Shown here piece by piece: positions 1 through 11,772 of a stretch of 64,000 nucleotides of DNA; the stretch's first letter is position 1; each line of letters opens with the position of its first letter. The position numbers and the translations under genes were made by a program. Source of the stretch: Candolleomyces eurysporus (lineage: Eukaryota; Basidiomycota; Agaricomycetes; Agaricales; Psathyrellaceae); NCBI GenBank assembly GCA_027579435.1, contig JANBPK010001059.1, positions 25,993-89,992 of the forward strand, in the 5' to 3' direction. The notes under the pieces are model-generated. The model was not told the origin of the DNA, did not search any database, and saw only the letters and a program-made list of their open reading frames with translations.

Positions 1-932
1 CCCAGGTATTGCTAGAAGACTTGGCTGAAGACGCTAGCTTGTCACTTGGTCACGAACAGCAGGTCCTTTGCATCTAAAATTCAACAAGATACCATACGGT
101 CGCAAAATTCATGGTCTTGGGTGGGGTAGCGAGCGGACGAGCGGAGAGGATAAGGTGGCGGTTTGAATGGAAAACACAATCTTGGCTCAGAATCGAACGC
201 GCGACGCGGACAAGACAACACTGTCACCCGTCACACATCACGTTGAGCCATCACGGTCACGCTCCTTTCTTTCCTTCCTTCGACTCTGGCAACGACCACA
301 GCGATGATCATGGGTTGGATCGCACAGCGCCGTTGGAGACCTCTTTTTCATATCGGACTTTGTGAGAAGGTTTTGCCTCGAGATCGGAAATATTGACCCT
401 AGTACGTACGAACGAGGGGTTTTACTCAATCAATAGCCGAAGCTTACATTCGATCCTCCCATTAGATTCCCGTCGAATCGGAGCTGTCCGTAATTGTGAA
501 TGAACATATCTCTCCGACACAATTCAAAATTTGAAATGTTCAGTATAACGGACTGCGACATACGGTGGGCCTCGANGCCCGAAGGTGGCTTGTAGGACAA
601 GCTGTCATTGTTCGGACTTCTCTTCTATTTCAGGCCAGGATCTCGCGGATCCGCTATTTATCAGGGACGCGCCTGCAGCCGAGTGGCGCCCGTCATCAGA
701 GTTCTTCAAGCTTTGCATAGCAGGTAAGCTTCCTCTCTGCGCCGTTGGCATCGTGCCCCGGAGAAGTTTAAAAATCCAGAACTTTTTCCTTTTTCTCAGC
801 CCTCTCGGCACGGGGTTATAACTCTGCCAACCTGCCAGCTATCAATTTTGTAGAGCGTTGCTTTCAGCGCCGCCCGTCCTCTCGTTTTTCGGTTCGCTCA
901 CTCCACATTCGTTTGTTTTTCTGGTGTTCGAA
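1..932. other. Region without a recognisable gene
   Basis: I see no conserved coding exon here. The short open frames have no family signature and are not supported by splice sites. One undetermined base lies at 576. The last few hundred bases are presumably the promoter and leader of the membrane protein gene starting at 933. No clear TATA box was found. Confidence 0.4.
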
Positions 933-3240
933 ATGCCACCTCTCCCATATGTTCTCGACAATACGTGAGTATATCTACTATCTGACGGAAAAAGGGCTGA
1001 TTCTCGTCTTCTACCAGCCTGGGGGCTGCCTTTGTGGGTATGACCGTGGCTGCCGTGTACGTATCCCGTTTTTACCTCGCTTCAAGCCCTGATTCAGTCC
1101 GTGCAGCCTTCATGGAGGTGCGAATTCACAACATCTTCTTGGATGTCCAATGTGACCCTTCTTGCAGTCTCTTGCGTGCAGGCGTGGTACTACTTCACTC
1201 ATCAGTCGGATCGGTGGCCGATCAAGTCCCTCGTAAGTCTTACCGACCTGCCTTGCTACATTGCTTGCTTACGACATACTTCAGGTCGCTGCCGTGATGT
1301 TTTTCGACACGGTTCACCAGGCTTTGATTACACATACAGGTAACTCGCTAATAATCCTCATCGCCTTCACAGCTGACTGCCCTTGTCTCAGTTTATAGCT
1401 ACACAGTCACGAACTGGGGTAATCCAATAATCCTCGATGACCTTATCTGGTATGCTTCGTCCCTAGTTTTGACTCCCTCAGTCCTGTGCGCTAAACTCCC
1501 TCACTTCGCAGGAGCTTGCTGGTGGGTCACGTCGATTGTGTACCATGGTCCCGCACTAAAAACTTGAATCGAAACCAGGTAGAAGTCTTGTTCAATGTAA
1601 GTCTCGATACCTTATTCCGAAAGCTCGATCTTAAATCTTCTCCTCTAGGGACTGACGGCGCTTCTCGTCCAAAGGCGAGCTTCACAGACATACACTCAAA
1701 CCGAAATTAACACTGTTTCTTCCCCAGCTTCTTGACCATGCGAGTTTGGCGTCGTACGTGCTACTCCCACCGCCACATCTTCTCCTACTGACCAACGTTC
1801 AGTCAGCAGTCGTAACTACCTCTTAACTGGGCTCACCGTGCGTCTCCTCACAATCTTCTGCGAGATAGATAAACTCACACTACACACCTCTTCCAGGCGC
1901 TCTTAGTGATAGCAGAATTCGGTACGTCACTCGGATAAACTAAGCCCAATCTGTCGTTAATTGCCTTCTGGTGCAGCTTGCGTCATAGGTGCGCCCAAAG
2001 TTTCCGTCCGGACGATATTCAATACTAATTGGCATGGATAATCTGCCTCTAGCGTTCACCGGTTTATCGTATGTTTTCTTCTCTGTATTGTCTTCGCTTG
2101 GCTGAAACCCGACGGATAGTCTTGGTCTCAAAACGTTCTCTCGACTAGCGAATTTGGAGGTGAGATATAGCGTGATCACCTCTTGAAGAACCAACCATTA
2201 ATGAGATTCTCGTTCTTTGCAGGCGCTATCGATCGCCGTCAACGCTCTAGCCGCCGCCGGAGACGTTTTGATCGCTGCGACGCTGTGCACTATCCTTCAT
2301 CGCTCACGCACTGGGTTCCACAGGTCTGTTCTCTAGCTGATACACCTTAATTGATAGTTTAATTGATCCTGGCACCCGTAGGTCTGACACCATGATCAAT
2401 AAACTCGTGCGGTGCTTTCTTGGCTCTCGCAAGTCTGAGTTTTGTTTGACAGTCCCTTTATCCCTTTCTAGATCCTCTTTTCCGTCAATACAGGTTTCTT
2501 GACGAGGTCAGTCCTGATATATTCGTGGTTAGAGCGCCTGTCTGATAAGTCTTTCTCTCCTGTTAGCCTTTGCGCCGTTGGTTCTTTGATCTCGGTTCGT
2601 TCATCTCTCTCTGCCTTGTCATTTGAGATTGACACTGGACGCATCAATTATCTAGATTGTGATCGCTGGCCATACCTTCTTGTATATCGCATTCTTCTTC
2701 TGCATCGGCCGACGTAAGCTTTTGCTAAAATCTACTTTTCTTCTCCCTGGTGTCTAATCGTTTGAACGTACAGTCTACACCAACTCTTTGCTCGCCACGC
2801 TCAATGCCAGGAAGATGATTCGTGGCTCTGCCGATGGGATACATAGCACTAGTGATAACCTTTCGTTCTCGCTCAGGGATCTACCGAAGAATGGGACTGT
2901 CACTTCGTCCAAGGTGAGGGTTTTTTTCGTCATTCCGTTTGATTGACTTTGACCTGGACTACAATACTATAGCGTCCCACGAATATCTCGATCAAGATTG
3001 ATACCACGAAAGAGTTTGCGATGGATCGAGACTCTGACCAGGAGTTGGACCACGACAAGAGTATGCACTGTACGGTGGGTTAGGTTCTTTATGAAATTCT
3101 CTGACTGTCCTCCATCGTTGCTAACATTTTCTCTCGTACCCTCGTTCCGAACTCCATGTCAGACCACTCATATGATCATGCAGGCTCAGAGTACGGAAAT
3201 TATTAGGCAGTATATGGAGAGAGAGGGTTGTGCCGTTTGA
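933..3240 (+). CDS. DUF6534 seven-helix membrane protein, multi-exon
   Basis: Predicted integral membrane protein of the DUF6534 type, an agaricomycete-expanded family of unknown function. The start ATG at 933 gives MPPLPYVLDNT. A donor at 965 then leads to an exon reading LGAAFVGMTVAAV. Further exons read AWYYFTHQSDRWPIKSL, VMFFDTVHQALITHT, then RNYLLTGL, ALSIAVNALAAAGDVLIAA, HRSRTGFHRSDTMINKL, FFSVNTGFLTSLCAVGSL, and a polar cytosolic tail with SDNLSFSLRDLPKNG. This hydrophobic/loop pattern and the order of the exons match the family. The last exon is joined in frame across an intron near 3074-3160 and stops with TGA at 3238-3240. I count about ten short exons. Internal splice sites in the 1330-2300 part are less certain. 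No paralog lies in the window. The ligand and role are unknown. Confidence 0.85.
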
Positions 3241-3554
3241 TCCCCCGATGAATTACCCTCCTCTCCTTCGCTTCGCGCCCTCGCAACCCTCTCGACGCTT
3301 GCTAGTCTCAACGTCGAGGTAGTCATACATGCTTTCCTCAGCTCAGACTATGTACATTCAAATGCATATTCCACACCCTCTTGTGACCGTTTGTACAATA
3401 TATGGGGTCCTTCACGTTACTCCCAGAAATGTCGAATACCTTCAACCGTTTAAGATCGAATGCTAGTATTTTGTGATGTCTACCGCTCAGATTCAAACAA
3501 AAACAAATGAGCCTTGTAGTTCACAATAAAGAGTCCGACTCAAAAAGACTGAAC
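3241..3554. other. Intergenic, 3' flank of the membrane protein gene
   Basis: No coding signal is visible. This stretch should hold the terminator of the DUF6534 gene and the 3' flank of the first minus-strand tRNA. Confidence 0.4.
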
Positions 3555-3628
3555 TGGCCAACGTGGGGATCGAACCCAAGACCTTCGCGTTATTAGCACG
3601 ACGCTCTAACCAACTGAGCTAGTCGGCC
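3555..3628 (-). tRNA. tRNA-Ile (anticodon AAT), copy 1
   Basis: The reverse complement is a 74-nt cloverleaf without an intron. The acceptor stem is GGCCGAC pairing with GTTGGCC, followed by discriminator A. The D arm is GCTC-AGTTGGTTA-GAGC. The anticodon loop CTAATAA carries anticodon AAT and is closed by a five-pair stem. The T arm contains GGTTCGATCCC. It decodes ATT (and ATC with inosine at position 34). The gene body is identical to the copy at 4045-4118, 490 bp away in the same orientation, although the flanks differ. Confidence 0.96.
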
Positions 3629-4044
3629 TTGTTTGCCTGGACTTGGCGCCTAGGCAACCGCCGAACGTTTCCATTCGGAAGCTCATCGCATTAGGACGTT
3701 CTTGCTCACATTGTGTTTGCATGCAATCCCCGAAGTATGTTTCCTTTCCTACCTGACATACTGCAGATGTATCAAGCATTTCTCCCCCCTCTTCAAGTCA
3801 AGGAGAAGGGGTATTCCGACAAGCCAAACTTGCCACGACAGGAAGGACGGTGGCAGCAGGGGTTTAAAAAGAGCGAGGCAAACATGTACAACGAATTCAC
3901 CGGATATCGAAAATATTATGAGGGGACTGCGATACAGTGTGGAGATATAAAATCAACATATCCTTGAGTAGCAATTGTGTCGGTTCAAACACGCTTCTAT
4001 TGCCCGGTGCTTTTAGCGAAAGGAGAACGATAAAAATAAGATGG
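3629..4044. other. Spacer between the two tRNA-Ile genes
   Basis: 416 bp with no convincing coding exon. Two overlapping short frames lack any family signature. The flanks of the two tRNA genes are not obviously alike beyond a few bases, so a simple recent tandem duplication of the whole spacer is not evident. Confidence 0.35.
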
Positions 4045-4118
4045 TGGCCAACGTGGGGATCGAACCCAAGACCTTCGCGTTATTAGCACGACGCTCTAAC
4101 CAACTGAGCTAGTCGGCC
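4045..4118 (-). tRNA. tRNA-Ile (anticodon AAT), copy 2
   Basis: Identical in all 74 positions to the tRNA at 3555-3628, with the same cloverleaf, AAT anticodon and no intron. Both copies are read from the minus strand. The T-rich stretch expected for RNA polymerase III termination should lie just below 4045 on the plus strand as A-rich sequence, and a run of A (aaaaataa) is seen at about 4031-4038. Confidence 0.96.
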
Positions 4119-5329
4119 ACGACGTGCTGGACTGGACGTTTTTCTCCGTGAACGCTGGGCCCTTGAGGAGAGGAAACGAAGGCCAATTCGCCGAGAATTT
4201 TTGGTCAATTGCGCGCTCAAAGTCGAGCGGAAGGAAAAAAAAACATAGATAACTTTATTAGCTTTGCGTCTCACTGTTACCCAGCGAAACATGGCAACTA
4301 CGTTCCGGAAGATATCGACTTTGCCTTCTCCAATGCAGCTTCAAAGGCCTCTCGCTTGGGGCGGAACTGAACCCAACGGACTGAGAGAACACACACCTTC
4401 TCGATTCACATGGCCTCCGGCAGCTCGCGTTGAGCCCCGCAGACCAGCAAGCAGAGTTTGGGCACTGAAAAAGGTGAGACTTCGTGCTCGGGGTTTCTTA
4501 TCGTGAATTGGGGCCGTCACGCTCACTGCGGCAGTTTAAATTTGGGCCTCCAAGAGCTATTTGTATCGGGCAGATATCAATTCAACGTTTGCATTCTCCT
4601 TGGATGAGCCTATTCTTCACGGACCACCGAAAATCTGATTGCTACTCCTTTACCGGGTCACTTAGGCCCCTCGACTGGCTTTCACAAAACATTATGCTCT
4701 TAATGGGGATAATTATAAGCACGGTCACATGCCGAGAGATTGTGGCCAATTTGGGCGTGTTGCGATCGAGTTTGCCTTTGCCTTTGTCAATCACCGCCAT
4801 CGTTTTGGCTGGTGGGAGCTCGTATTGAGGTCCAAAAGGTGATTACCAGTATTATATAAAGGGTGTCACCCAGCCATGTAAGTTTCTCCTCCCTCACATC
4901 CACCACCCCCCTCACATGCCTGCCAACAGCGCCGCCAGTTAATCTCAGGAAACTCGTGCACCACAAGTTGAGAGCGGTCCTCAAACTCGCTCTAGACGTA
5001 GACCCGCTCGAACAGTACATTTTCTTCCTTCCGCCAGAGAGAGCTTACCTGCTCCTTCAGCTTCGGGAAGTCGACGAGACAGAACTTCTCGCGGGACTCG
5101 TGTCTTATCGCTGGGAGACGTCGAGAGCGGCTCTGTGAACGGAAATCCATCTTTGCCTCGTATCCCTTAATTTGTTCCCTTTGCCTCGAGCCCACTCACA
5201 AGAGAAGCTCCTACCACTGGTACTCTTCAGCAGCCCCCTCTACCCTCAAGCGCTTCATCTACAGTTTCTTCTCCACCTTCCGACCCTGATTCTGCCATCT
5301 TATCAACATACTTGCGACGAACCATCAAA
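4119..5329. other. Upstream region of FunK1 gene K1
   Basis: No gene recognised between 4119 and 4850. Downstream of a TATA box (4853-4860) a reading frame at about 4925-5138 (plus) encodes LRKLVHHKLRAVLKLALDV and similar charged sequence but has no in-frame ATG. It could be a second exon of a short gene or part of the K1 leader. A donor-like GTAAGT follows an ATG at about 4876. I cannot assign a product. Confidence 0.3.
4853..4860 (+). promoter_or_regulatory. TATA box
   Basis: TATATAAA is a perfect TATA match. It lies about 470 bp upstream of the K1 start codon, so it either serves a long or spliced K1 leader or a short unrecognised transcript in between. Confidence 0.4.
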
Positions 5330-7604
5330 ATGTTCAACGCCTCTCAGGATGCATCCACTCCCCATCGTAAGCACTCTCAGACCAGGGCGGCCACCACTGC
5401 GTCGTCGACAAGGAAAACCGTCCTGCACGAGGAGCTTTCGTCCCAAACTGACATACCTACTTGCTCAGTGGAACACGTGAGGAGTTTATACCTCAACGAG
5501 GTGACCGACGATCAAATTACGAAGTTCCTGAACGAAACCCCATTCTACAATCATGGCCGCTGGAAATTGCCCCCTTCTGAAGATTTAAAGGAGGCTGACC
5601 TTTATGCCCCTTACGTCGACATCGCCAATGACATTGCGACTCGCATTCGTGGTGCCAGGGCCAATAGCCGCCGAATTGCTGTGGACTCCCATGCAACTCA
5701 GCTTGTCCACGAAGAGGAAGAGCCGACCACCGCATTTTCCTCTCCCGATATAGTGATCAAAGCAACTGGTTCGTCATTCCAGGTCCCGCAAACAATGAAG
5801 CAGAGGGCAGGAGACCTCGGATTCTCGAATATCGCTTCTTGCTTTGACGGTCAAGTCGATGGAAATGTAGGGGAGAAGGATGTCCAGCAACTCGGAATCT
5901 ACTCTCGGTATGATCTTGTGACCATCACATGGTGTTCTCTAATCTAAAGCGTGCTTTACACAGGCAAATTTTTGTCCACCAGCCAAACCGCAAATTCGTT
6001 CGAGCTCTAATTCTCACCGAAAAGAGATTCCGTTTATTCCACTTCGACCGCAGCGGTGCAGAGTGCTCCCCGTACTTCAACGTCCACGACGAAGCACACC
6101 TCTTTGTCCGACTCATCATGGGTCTCTCTTCCCTCGATGAAGCTGTTCTCGGGTTTGATACTACCATACAATGGGAGCACGAGAACGGGAGGAAGTACCA
6201 CGGAACCATCACTGTTGAGCACGACGGTGAGGTGAAGGTGTATACCCTCAATGACCCAGAGCCTATCTTCAAGCGTTACACTATTCGGGGCCGCGCAACA
6301 ACCTGCTGGGAAGCGATTGACGAGTTTAACAACCGTGTTGTCATTAAGGACTCGTGGAGCTCGCACGACAGAACACCTGAGCACGAGTTCCTCTCAGAGG
6401 CGAAGAGACTTGCCCAGGAACGCGGAATTGAACTTCAAGGGGTTGTCAATATGGTCGCTTACCAGGATAATCTTGCTCAAACGACCCAGTTTCGTGCTCA
6501 GCCTCAANGGGGGGCTTGATGTTCACCATCGCATCAAATCCCGAATCGTTATGCCTGCGTATGGTAACCCCATACATGGGTTTCGCAACCGGCTCGAAGT
6601 TCTTTATGCATTCCGCGATGTTATTGCTGGTCGGTTACATCCCCACTTATCTTTTTCCATAGGCTGACAACAGCCTTTTCAAACAGGTCTCCGAAACTTA
6701 GTTTGTGTCGAGCTAATCCATCGTGATGTATCAATCAACAACATCTTGCTTAATGAGGAAGGGAAGAAAGGTAATCGAGGCATTCTGATTGACCTCGACA
6801 TGGCGATGAGGGCCGGGCGTTCGAAAATGAGTGCGGATTTCCGAACGGTGCGTTTTGGGTTTGTCACTTCAGCCCCAACCTATCATCTGACTTTATTGCA
6901 GGGTACCCGAATGTATCAATCGGTTGCAGTCCTCTGGAGCTGTACGGTTGATGAGGGTGACGCGCCCCCCCCACAATCACCTGGACGATCTCGAGTCCTG
7001 CTTTTACGTGTTTGTTCATCTGGTGTTCCTCTACGTTTCTCCAGGAATCGAAAGGACTACTCCACTCCCCATCGATGAATGGGACAAAGAAAACCCCCGA
7101 AATGTTTACCAATTAAAGGAGTCGTTCGTCAATAGACCCATCAAACCCTCTCTCGTTGCACCATTTTGGGGAAAGGAGATACTCGCCTTGATCAAGAGTC
7201 TCCAGCTCTTCTTCAGGCAAATTTTCCGAGAGAAGGCGGAGTGGGATGATGCTATCTACGATCCAGAGCAACATACGGCCCTCGTCAAGATATTGTTGGA
7301 GAACATCGAGCAGCATTACGATCATGTTCTCAATCTTTTCGACACTACAATTGCTGAAATCGAAAAGGTTGACCTTCCAGCAGGATCTGCCAACACTCTC
7401 CCCTCGGCTACACCTGCATCCGCGAATGGTCCAACCTCTGTTCGCCGCTCCTCGCGTTTGGGGTCTGGGGATAGAGTATCCAACGCCATAACTGAGTACC
7501 GTGGCCAGAAGAGGGTATCACGCGACGAGGATGATCCTCTTGACGAACGTCCCCACAAGCGTGCAACCCCTGTGGCTTCTTTGGGGTCCGCCGGTGATAA
7601 TTGA
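5330..7604 (+). CDS. FunK1 fungal-type protein kinase (K1), two single-base disruptions
   Basis: Member of the FunK1 family, divergent eukaryotic-type kinases expanded in multicellular fungi. Exons by eye: 5330-5907, 5963-6629, 6687-6847, 6902-7604. Intron positions and phases equal those of the intact paralogs at 18428-20693 and 57127-59409, and exon 3 is 161 nt in all three. Motifs: HQPNRKFVRALILTEKRFRL in the N-lobe, VVIKDSW (candidate VAIK-like Lys), catalytic loop HRDVSINNILL, DLD in place of DFG (ILIDLDMAM), then GTRMYQSVAVL and HNHLDDLES. The C-terminal tail is basic with DERPHKRAT. The frame breaks twice. One break is at 6507, where an undetermined base precedes six G. Ignoring that base restores the frame. 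The other is in a C8 run at 6965-6972, where C7 would be in frame. Both look like base-calling errors rather than decay. The chosen start is the first in-frame ATG. Confidence 0.85.
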
Positions 7605-9574
7605 TTTTGTCATTGATTTCGCCTCTTAGAGCTCATCAACTGGTCTTGTGTTTGAACATTTATATCTTGTGCTTCTCTCTAGATCTTCTCTGCTCGTTTC
7701 GCGCAATTTTTTCTCGGCATCATTGATCATATATGGTTTCACCGCCTTATGCCCTTTCTTTGTGCTTTCCATAGCTAATAGCTACGTTCCTTCATGTACT
7801 CAAATACACGTTTTGAACTTTGAACTTTAAACACGAACCCAAATGTCCTCGAAAATAAAGGAGAGACATTCTAGCATACATCTGAATCAAGTTTCTCCTA
7901 AGGTCCCACCCCATAAAGCCAATTATTCGGCACACGATGTATAACTTGTCTGTCATCCTCTCCCGCCCCACAAAATGTTGGTGGTTACGACTGAGTATTC
8001 CCTTCAACGCGACCTATTTCCAGATATATTCCGGACGTCAAAGGTTGAAATATAGCCCTACTTGCCCAACTCCCTCTTGGCTCCCGGGATCTTTCATGAG
8101 AAAGAGATGTCGACGTATCAGCCAACTTTAGACCAACTGGTAGTGATTCGACGCCTAATCTAATCTACTAAGCACCGACCATGAGGCCATGAGTTCATTT
8201 CTAAGAACGTTTCTCAGGCTGGTCATCGCAGCCCTATGATATAGAGTAGGGGTTTGCGAGGCAGACTGACGAACCCTGTTCAGGTTTCAGAAGTGCATCG
8301 TTTTACGAGAGCCTGAGAAATCGCCGAGTTACAAGGGTACACAGATGCGCACGCGCCGGCCATATGGGCTTATGCGTCCGGTTGTGGAGTCAACATTTCC
8401 TCTTAACCACCACCATCCACTTTAAAGTTTGAACACTTGAGAGAGAAATCCCTCAAAATTTCTCTTTGGCCACCACTTGATATGTTCTTTACGGATTTAT
8501 CACTGACATTTTTGATTCAGTCTACTATATTAGCCTCGCCGAAAGGTGTTCCAGAATCCCTGAGGCCCCTTCAATTGTGATGCGCCTCCACGACCCAATC
8601 TGATGTATCATCAACTCTACCGTCTCGAGCTACCTCAAACGTCCGGTACTCGTGAGACTATTTTTTGCTAACATCGGCGAGAAGACGATGGTGAGAGTGA
8701 ACAGCCTATCTCACCTGGGGTCGTCATTAGGGTAACCAGTCCCTTGTTCGGTTTCAACGATGGGCTCGAGTGTGGGATCCTTCAATGTCGCCGTATGGTT
8801 CGGTATCGAACTAGCGTCCTACTTTGTTCGTCGTACGCCTCCCAAGGGCCCCTACGTCATATCTAGTCTGTTTGCGTCCTACGGTACCGACGTCGTACTA
8901 CCCATATAACTCCTCGCAGGACTTTGAACATCTTATCTTATCTCCGATTGTGCGAGTGATTTGGAGCTGAGACCTTAACTGCATACAGGGCTAATACAAA
9001 GTTCACACTCCTATGACTGGTCCACCGCTGCTGCACAAACACCGAATAGCAAGGAACGCGGGTAGAAGAAGCGACTTCGGGATCAGCAAGGGGTTTCATG
9101 TGAAGGAACCAGTGAGGTTCCTGGTTCCAATTCTAATTCTCTGGGCGCTCTAATGTCACAAAATATGAAATATACCCGGAAGTGGTTCAGAATCGCCGCA
9201 TAAGTCGCTCAACTATGGCGAACCGAGGACGAGTGCTGTCATCTCACTTCCTGTGCTGTACCGGGAGAATTCAGATTGTCGTATTCATTGATGGAAAGTT
9301 TTCATCACGATTTATAGAACCCTTTCTCAAAGTGAGCCCGTCAAGGGAGATCTCAGGCAATCCCCATCTCTGGCGATTCGCCTATCAGGGCAGGGGTCCA
9401 GACCACGGTATATCCGCCAGAAGCTGGTTTGAGCACTGGGATCTGATTCGGGAGAACAGGGACCAATATAGAATTGCTTCCAGCGTCGACGCAACCACCA
9501 AATCGAGATCGGTGACAAGTGACAATGAATAGTGGGGATTTAAGATACCAAGGCCGTAGGTGTCTTCGTCAAGA
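7605..9574. other. Gene-poor spacer with a trace of FunK1 sequence
   Basis: About 2 kb with no intact coding exon. A short stretch at about 8548-8600 (plus) resembles the FunK1 segment found at 16475-16530 in pseudogene K2 (CCAGAATYCCTGAGGCCCCT, then similar spacing), which suggests an ancient kinase remnant. An open frame at 9182-9532 has no recognisable domain. Confidence 0.4.
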
Positions 9575-10358
9575 ATGTTCACAGATACGTCTGATCAAAG
9601 CAGTGAGACTGTGGCTCCCGTTGCAAATACTCTCCTTGGCATGAAGCTAAAAGGTAAGAGGGTTGCTCTTCTCGCTTAACACTGCACATGCTCAGAGAAA
9701 ACAAGCTCTCAAAACAGCCTTGTTTTCGGTCAATGGTCTGGCACTGCTTCTGTTTATTAGTAGCAGCTTGTTGCTAGCCGTTGTCGGATTCCGACCACCA
9801 GGTCATGCGCCAGGGAGGAAGTACAGTGAGTAGTCGGAATCTCTGGCAGAGAGTGAATAGTCTCTGAAAATTCAATTAGCATACCTAGGCTCCGACTATC
9901 CACGGGAATGGGACATACCTCCCCTCAAACGAGCGAAAATCACCATGGAGAACACCGTCCATTTTAATTCCAACACATCGCTCGGTGGACAGGAGTGGAA
10001 AAGCACACTGCCGTCCGGAGGTGGCATGCTGTATCTGGGGGATCATCTTGAGCCCTACAGCGTTTCTCTGTTCCACGAGCTCCGATGTCTCGATGTTGTC
10101 AGGCAAGCTTTTCTGGAATCTAGGCAGAGTGACAGGGCGTTCAAAGTGAACATCCTAGTGTATCATTGCATGAACTATTTACGACAAATGGTCCTATGCC
10201 GGTCGGACTTGAAGCTAGAGCATGCGAGGCATCTGAAAGGCGGTACCGTTGTTTCAGACATTACTCATCGCACCTGCAAGGATTGGACGGAGGTATATAA
10301 AGCTGCGGAAGAGAACCATAACCACTATCAACATGTAAAATCTGTAACTAAATATTGA
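9575..10358 (+). CDS. UstYa-like (DUF3328) protein 1, degenerate first motif
   Basis: UstYa-family proteins are single-pass membrane-anchored oxidases of fungal RiPP and other secondary-metabolite pathways. The supported exons are about 9703-9829, encoding a transmembrane segment (ALFSVNGLALLLFISSSLLL), and 9884-10358. They join in phase 1 to give TYLGSDYPREWDIPPLKRAK. The second family signature is present as YHCMNYLRQMVLCRSDLKLE. The first, normally HxxHC, reads HELRC, so the second His is replaced by Arg. The C-terminal half carries CKDWTEVY as in the family. The N-terminal exon from ATG 9575 (MFTDTSDQSSETV) is tentative, because its donor phase does not fit the transmembrane exon cleanly. 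It converges on the minus-strand gene 10328-11275, and the two reading frames overlap by 31 bp. If His is essential, this copy may be inactive or changed in function. Confidence 0.7.
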
Positions 10359-11275
10359 CGGAATCGAATTGCTTCAAGAAAATCCCTGCAGGGGGTCAGC
10401 CTGTTTGAAACCTGAATAGCAGGAGGCGTACCATTCAGAGAGGCTCTGTCTTGCCAGAATTCGACTTGACAAGCTGCAGTCATCGGAGCGCAAGCAAACT
10501 CGAATGTTTTCCATGTCAAAGAAGGGCATTGAAACTCGACGGATGACCAGACGGTGAGAAGTGGAAAGACAAATTGAGCGAAGTGGGAGCGACGTTTTGG
10601 GGCCTTCGACCATGTCCGGGGATCATGGATAGAGATTTCTTCGTCAAAGTCGAGTGCCCATATATCTAAGATGTTGGTACCGTTCATGTGAATGGCAGGG
10701 TCCAGATCCATCGTCTTGGTCGGGAGGACTGCATTCAACACGCAGCGCTCCATTCCCCAGTCGAGGGACTTGAACTGGATGACAGTCGAGAGCTGTCTAT
10801 CAAATCAGTAGAATCATCGAGCTGTGAGTCAACCAGCTAACCTCAGAATTAACAATGAAATGTCTGTCGTCGGGGAAAGCTACCCCTTCCGTCGTCGTTT
10901 GCTGGCGTGAGGTATCTTCGAACATGGCTCTGCTACGATCCTGGTTTTTAATCTGCAGCATTACCTGAGATAAGGAATATATAGGTGGGAAGGCCGTCGT
11001 GCTTGCGTTGGAAGAGTACACGGATTCAAGATTTGGATATGGATTTGGTCTTGCGAGCATTGCGAGTTTCGTATCCAAAGGATTGGCTCGAGTCAAATAC
11101 ATCGAGAACGATAGCAATGTTGATAGTATGGTTGTTATCAATGCCGATGTAGTCAGCCATTTGTCGACTAAAATGTATACTCTCAATCCCGCTCAGAAAA
11201 GAGACAATAAGGCGACGAACCTAGGGACGGCCTGTAATTATGCGGCGAAGATTGTAGGGGTGCGTAGTATGACAT
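10328..11275 (-). CDS. Conserved agaricomycete hypothetical membrane protein
   Basis: Function unknown. The main exon (about 11183 down to 10853) encodes a hydrophobic anchor (TSALITTILSTLLSFSMYLT), then ANPLDTKLAMLARPNPYPN, a variable linker and VAFPDDRHFIVNSE. A short intron with a donor near 10852 and acceptor near 10801 joins it to the second exon, which starts STVIQFKSLDWGMERCVLN and continues with LDFDEEISIHDPRTWSKAPK, then CPSLTWKTFEFAC and VEFWQD. The pattern (N-terminal anchor, PDDRH, a string like STV-QF, ERC, Cys pairs, FWQD) is one I associate with an uncharacterised family common in agaricomycete genomes. The first exon is uncertain. An ATG at 11275 gives MSYYAPLQSSPHNY, but it needs a very short intron to reach the anchor. 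The gene sits between two UstYa-like genes. Its C-terminus past about 10380 may be mis-spliced. Confidence 0.55.
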
Positions 11276-11772
11276 GGCAGTTCTACGGGTTCATCCGCTT
11301 GCCAGAGATCAAACGCGTTCGAATTTAAATCTATCCGAAGAACTGGTGCGTGCGAACAGAACTCAGATGGATCAGACAATGTGATATCGAAACGTACATC
11401 CTCAGCTTCAGCCTTCCTTATCTAGTGACCCAAGCAGCAGGTTTCTGAGCCCCCCATCAGCATAATCCGTTGCGAAATGACTTTTATGTCGAGTACCATT
11501 TTGCGAGCCCCTAATGATGAGCGCTGGCCCGTGTTCACAAGGCCGGACGTTGTTGCCTTGCGACTCAAACAGGCGCCCAAGCTTCGTTTTGTCTGCAAGC
11601 TTGCCAGTGCCGTTTGATCGGAGATATCTATGCCAGCTTGCATCATCAAATCAGCGCCAGATTTCCCATGGCTTGAGCTTCTTCCTGACTTTTAGATAAA
11701 ACCTGGGGTCTAGGCAAGTTCTCCACTTTGCACATTGGTGGAAACGTTTGCTGGTACTCTCAATACCCAGAT

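Noticed and set aside
4863..5138. A complete gene immediately downstream of the TATA box
   Set aside because: No in-frame ATG. The only nearby ATG is followed by a stop or a donor site. Left as unassigned leader sequence.
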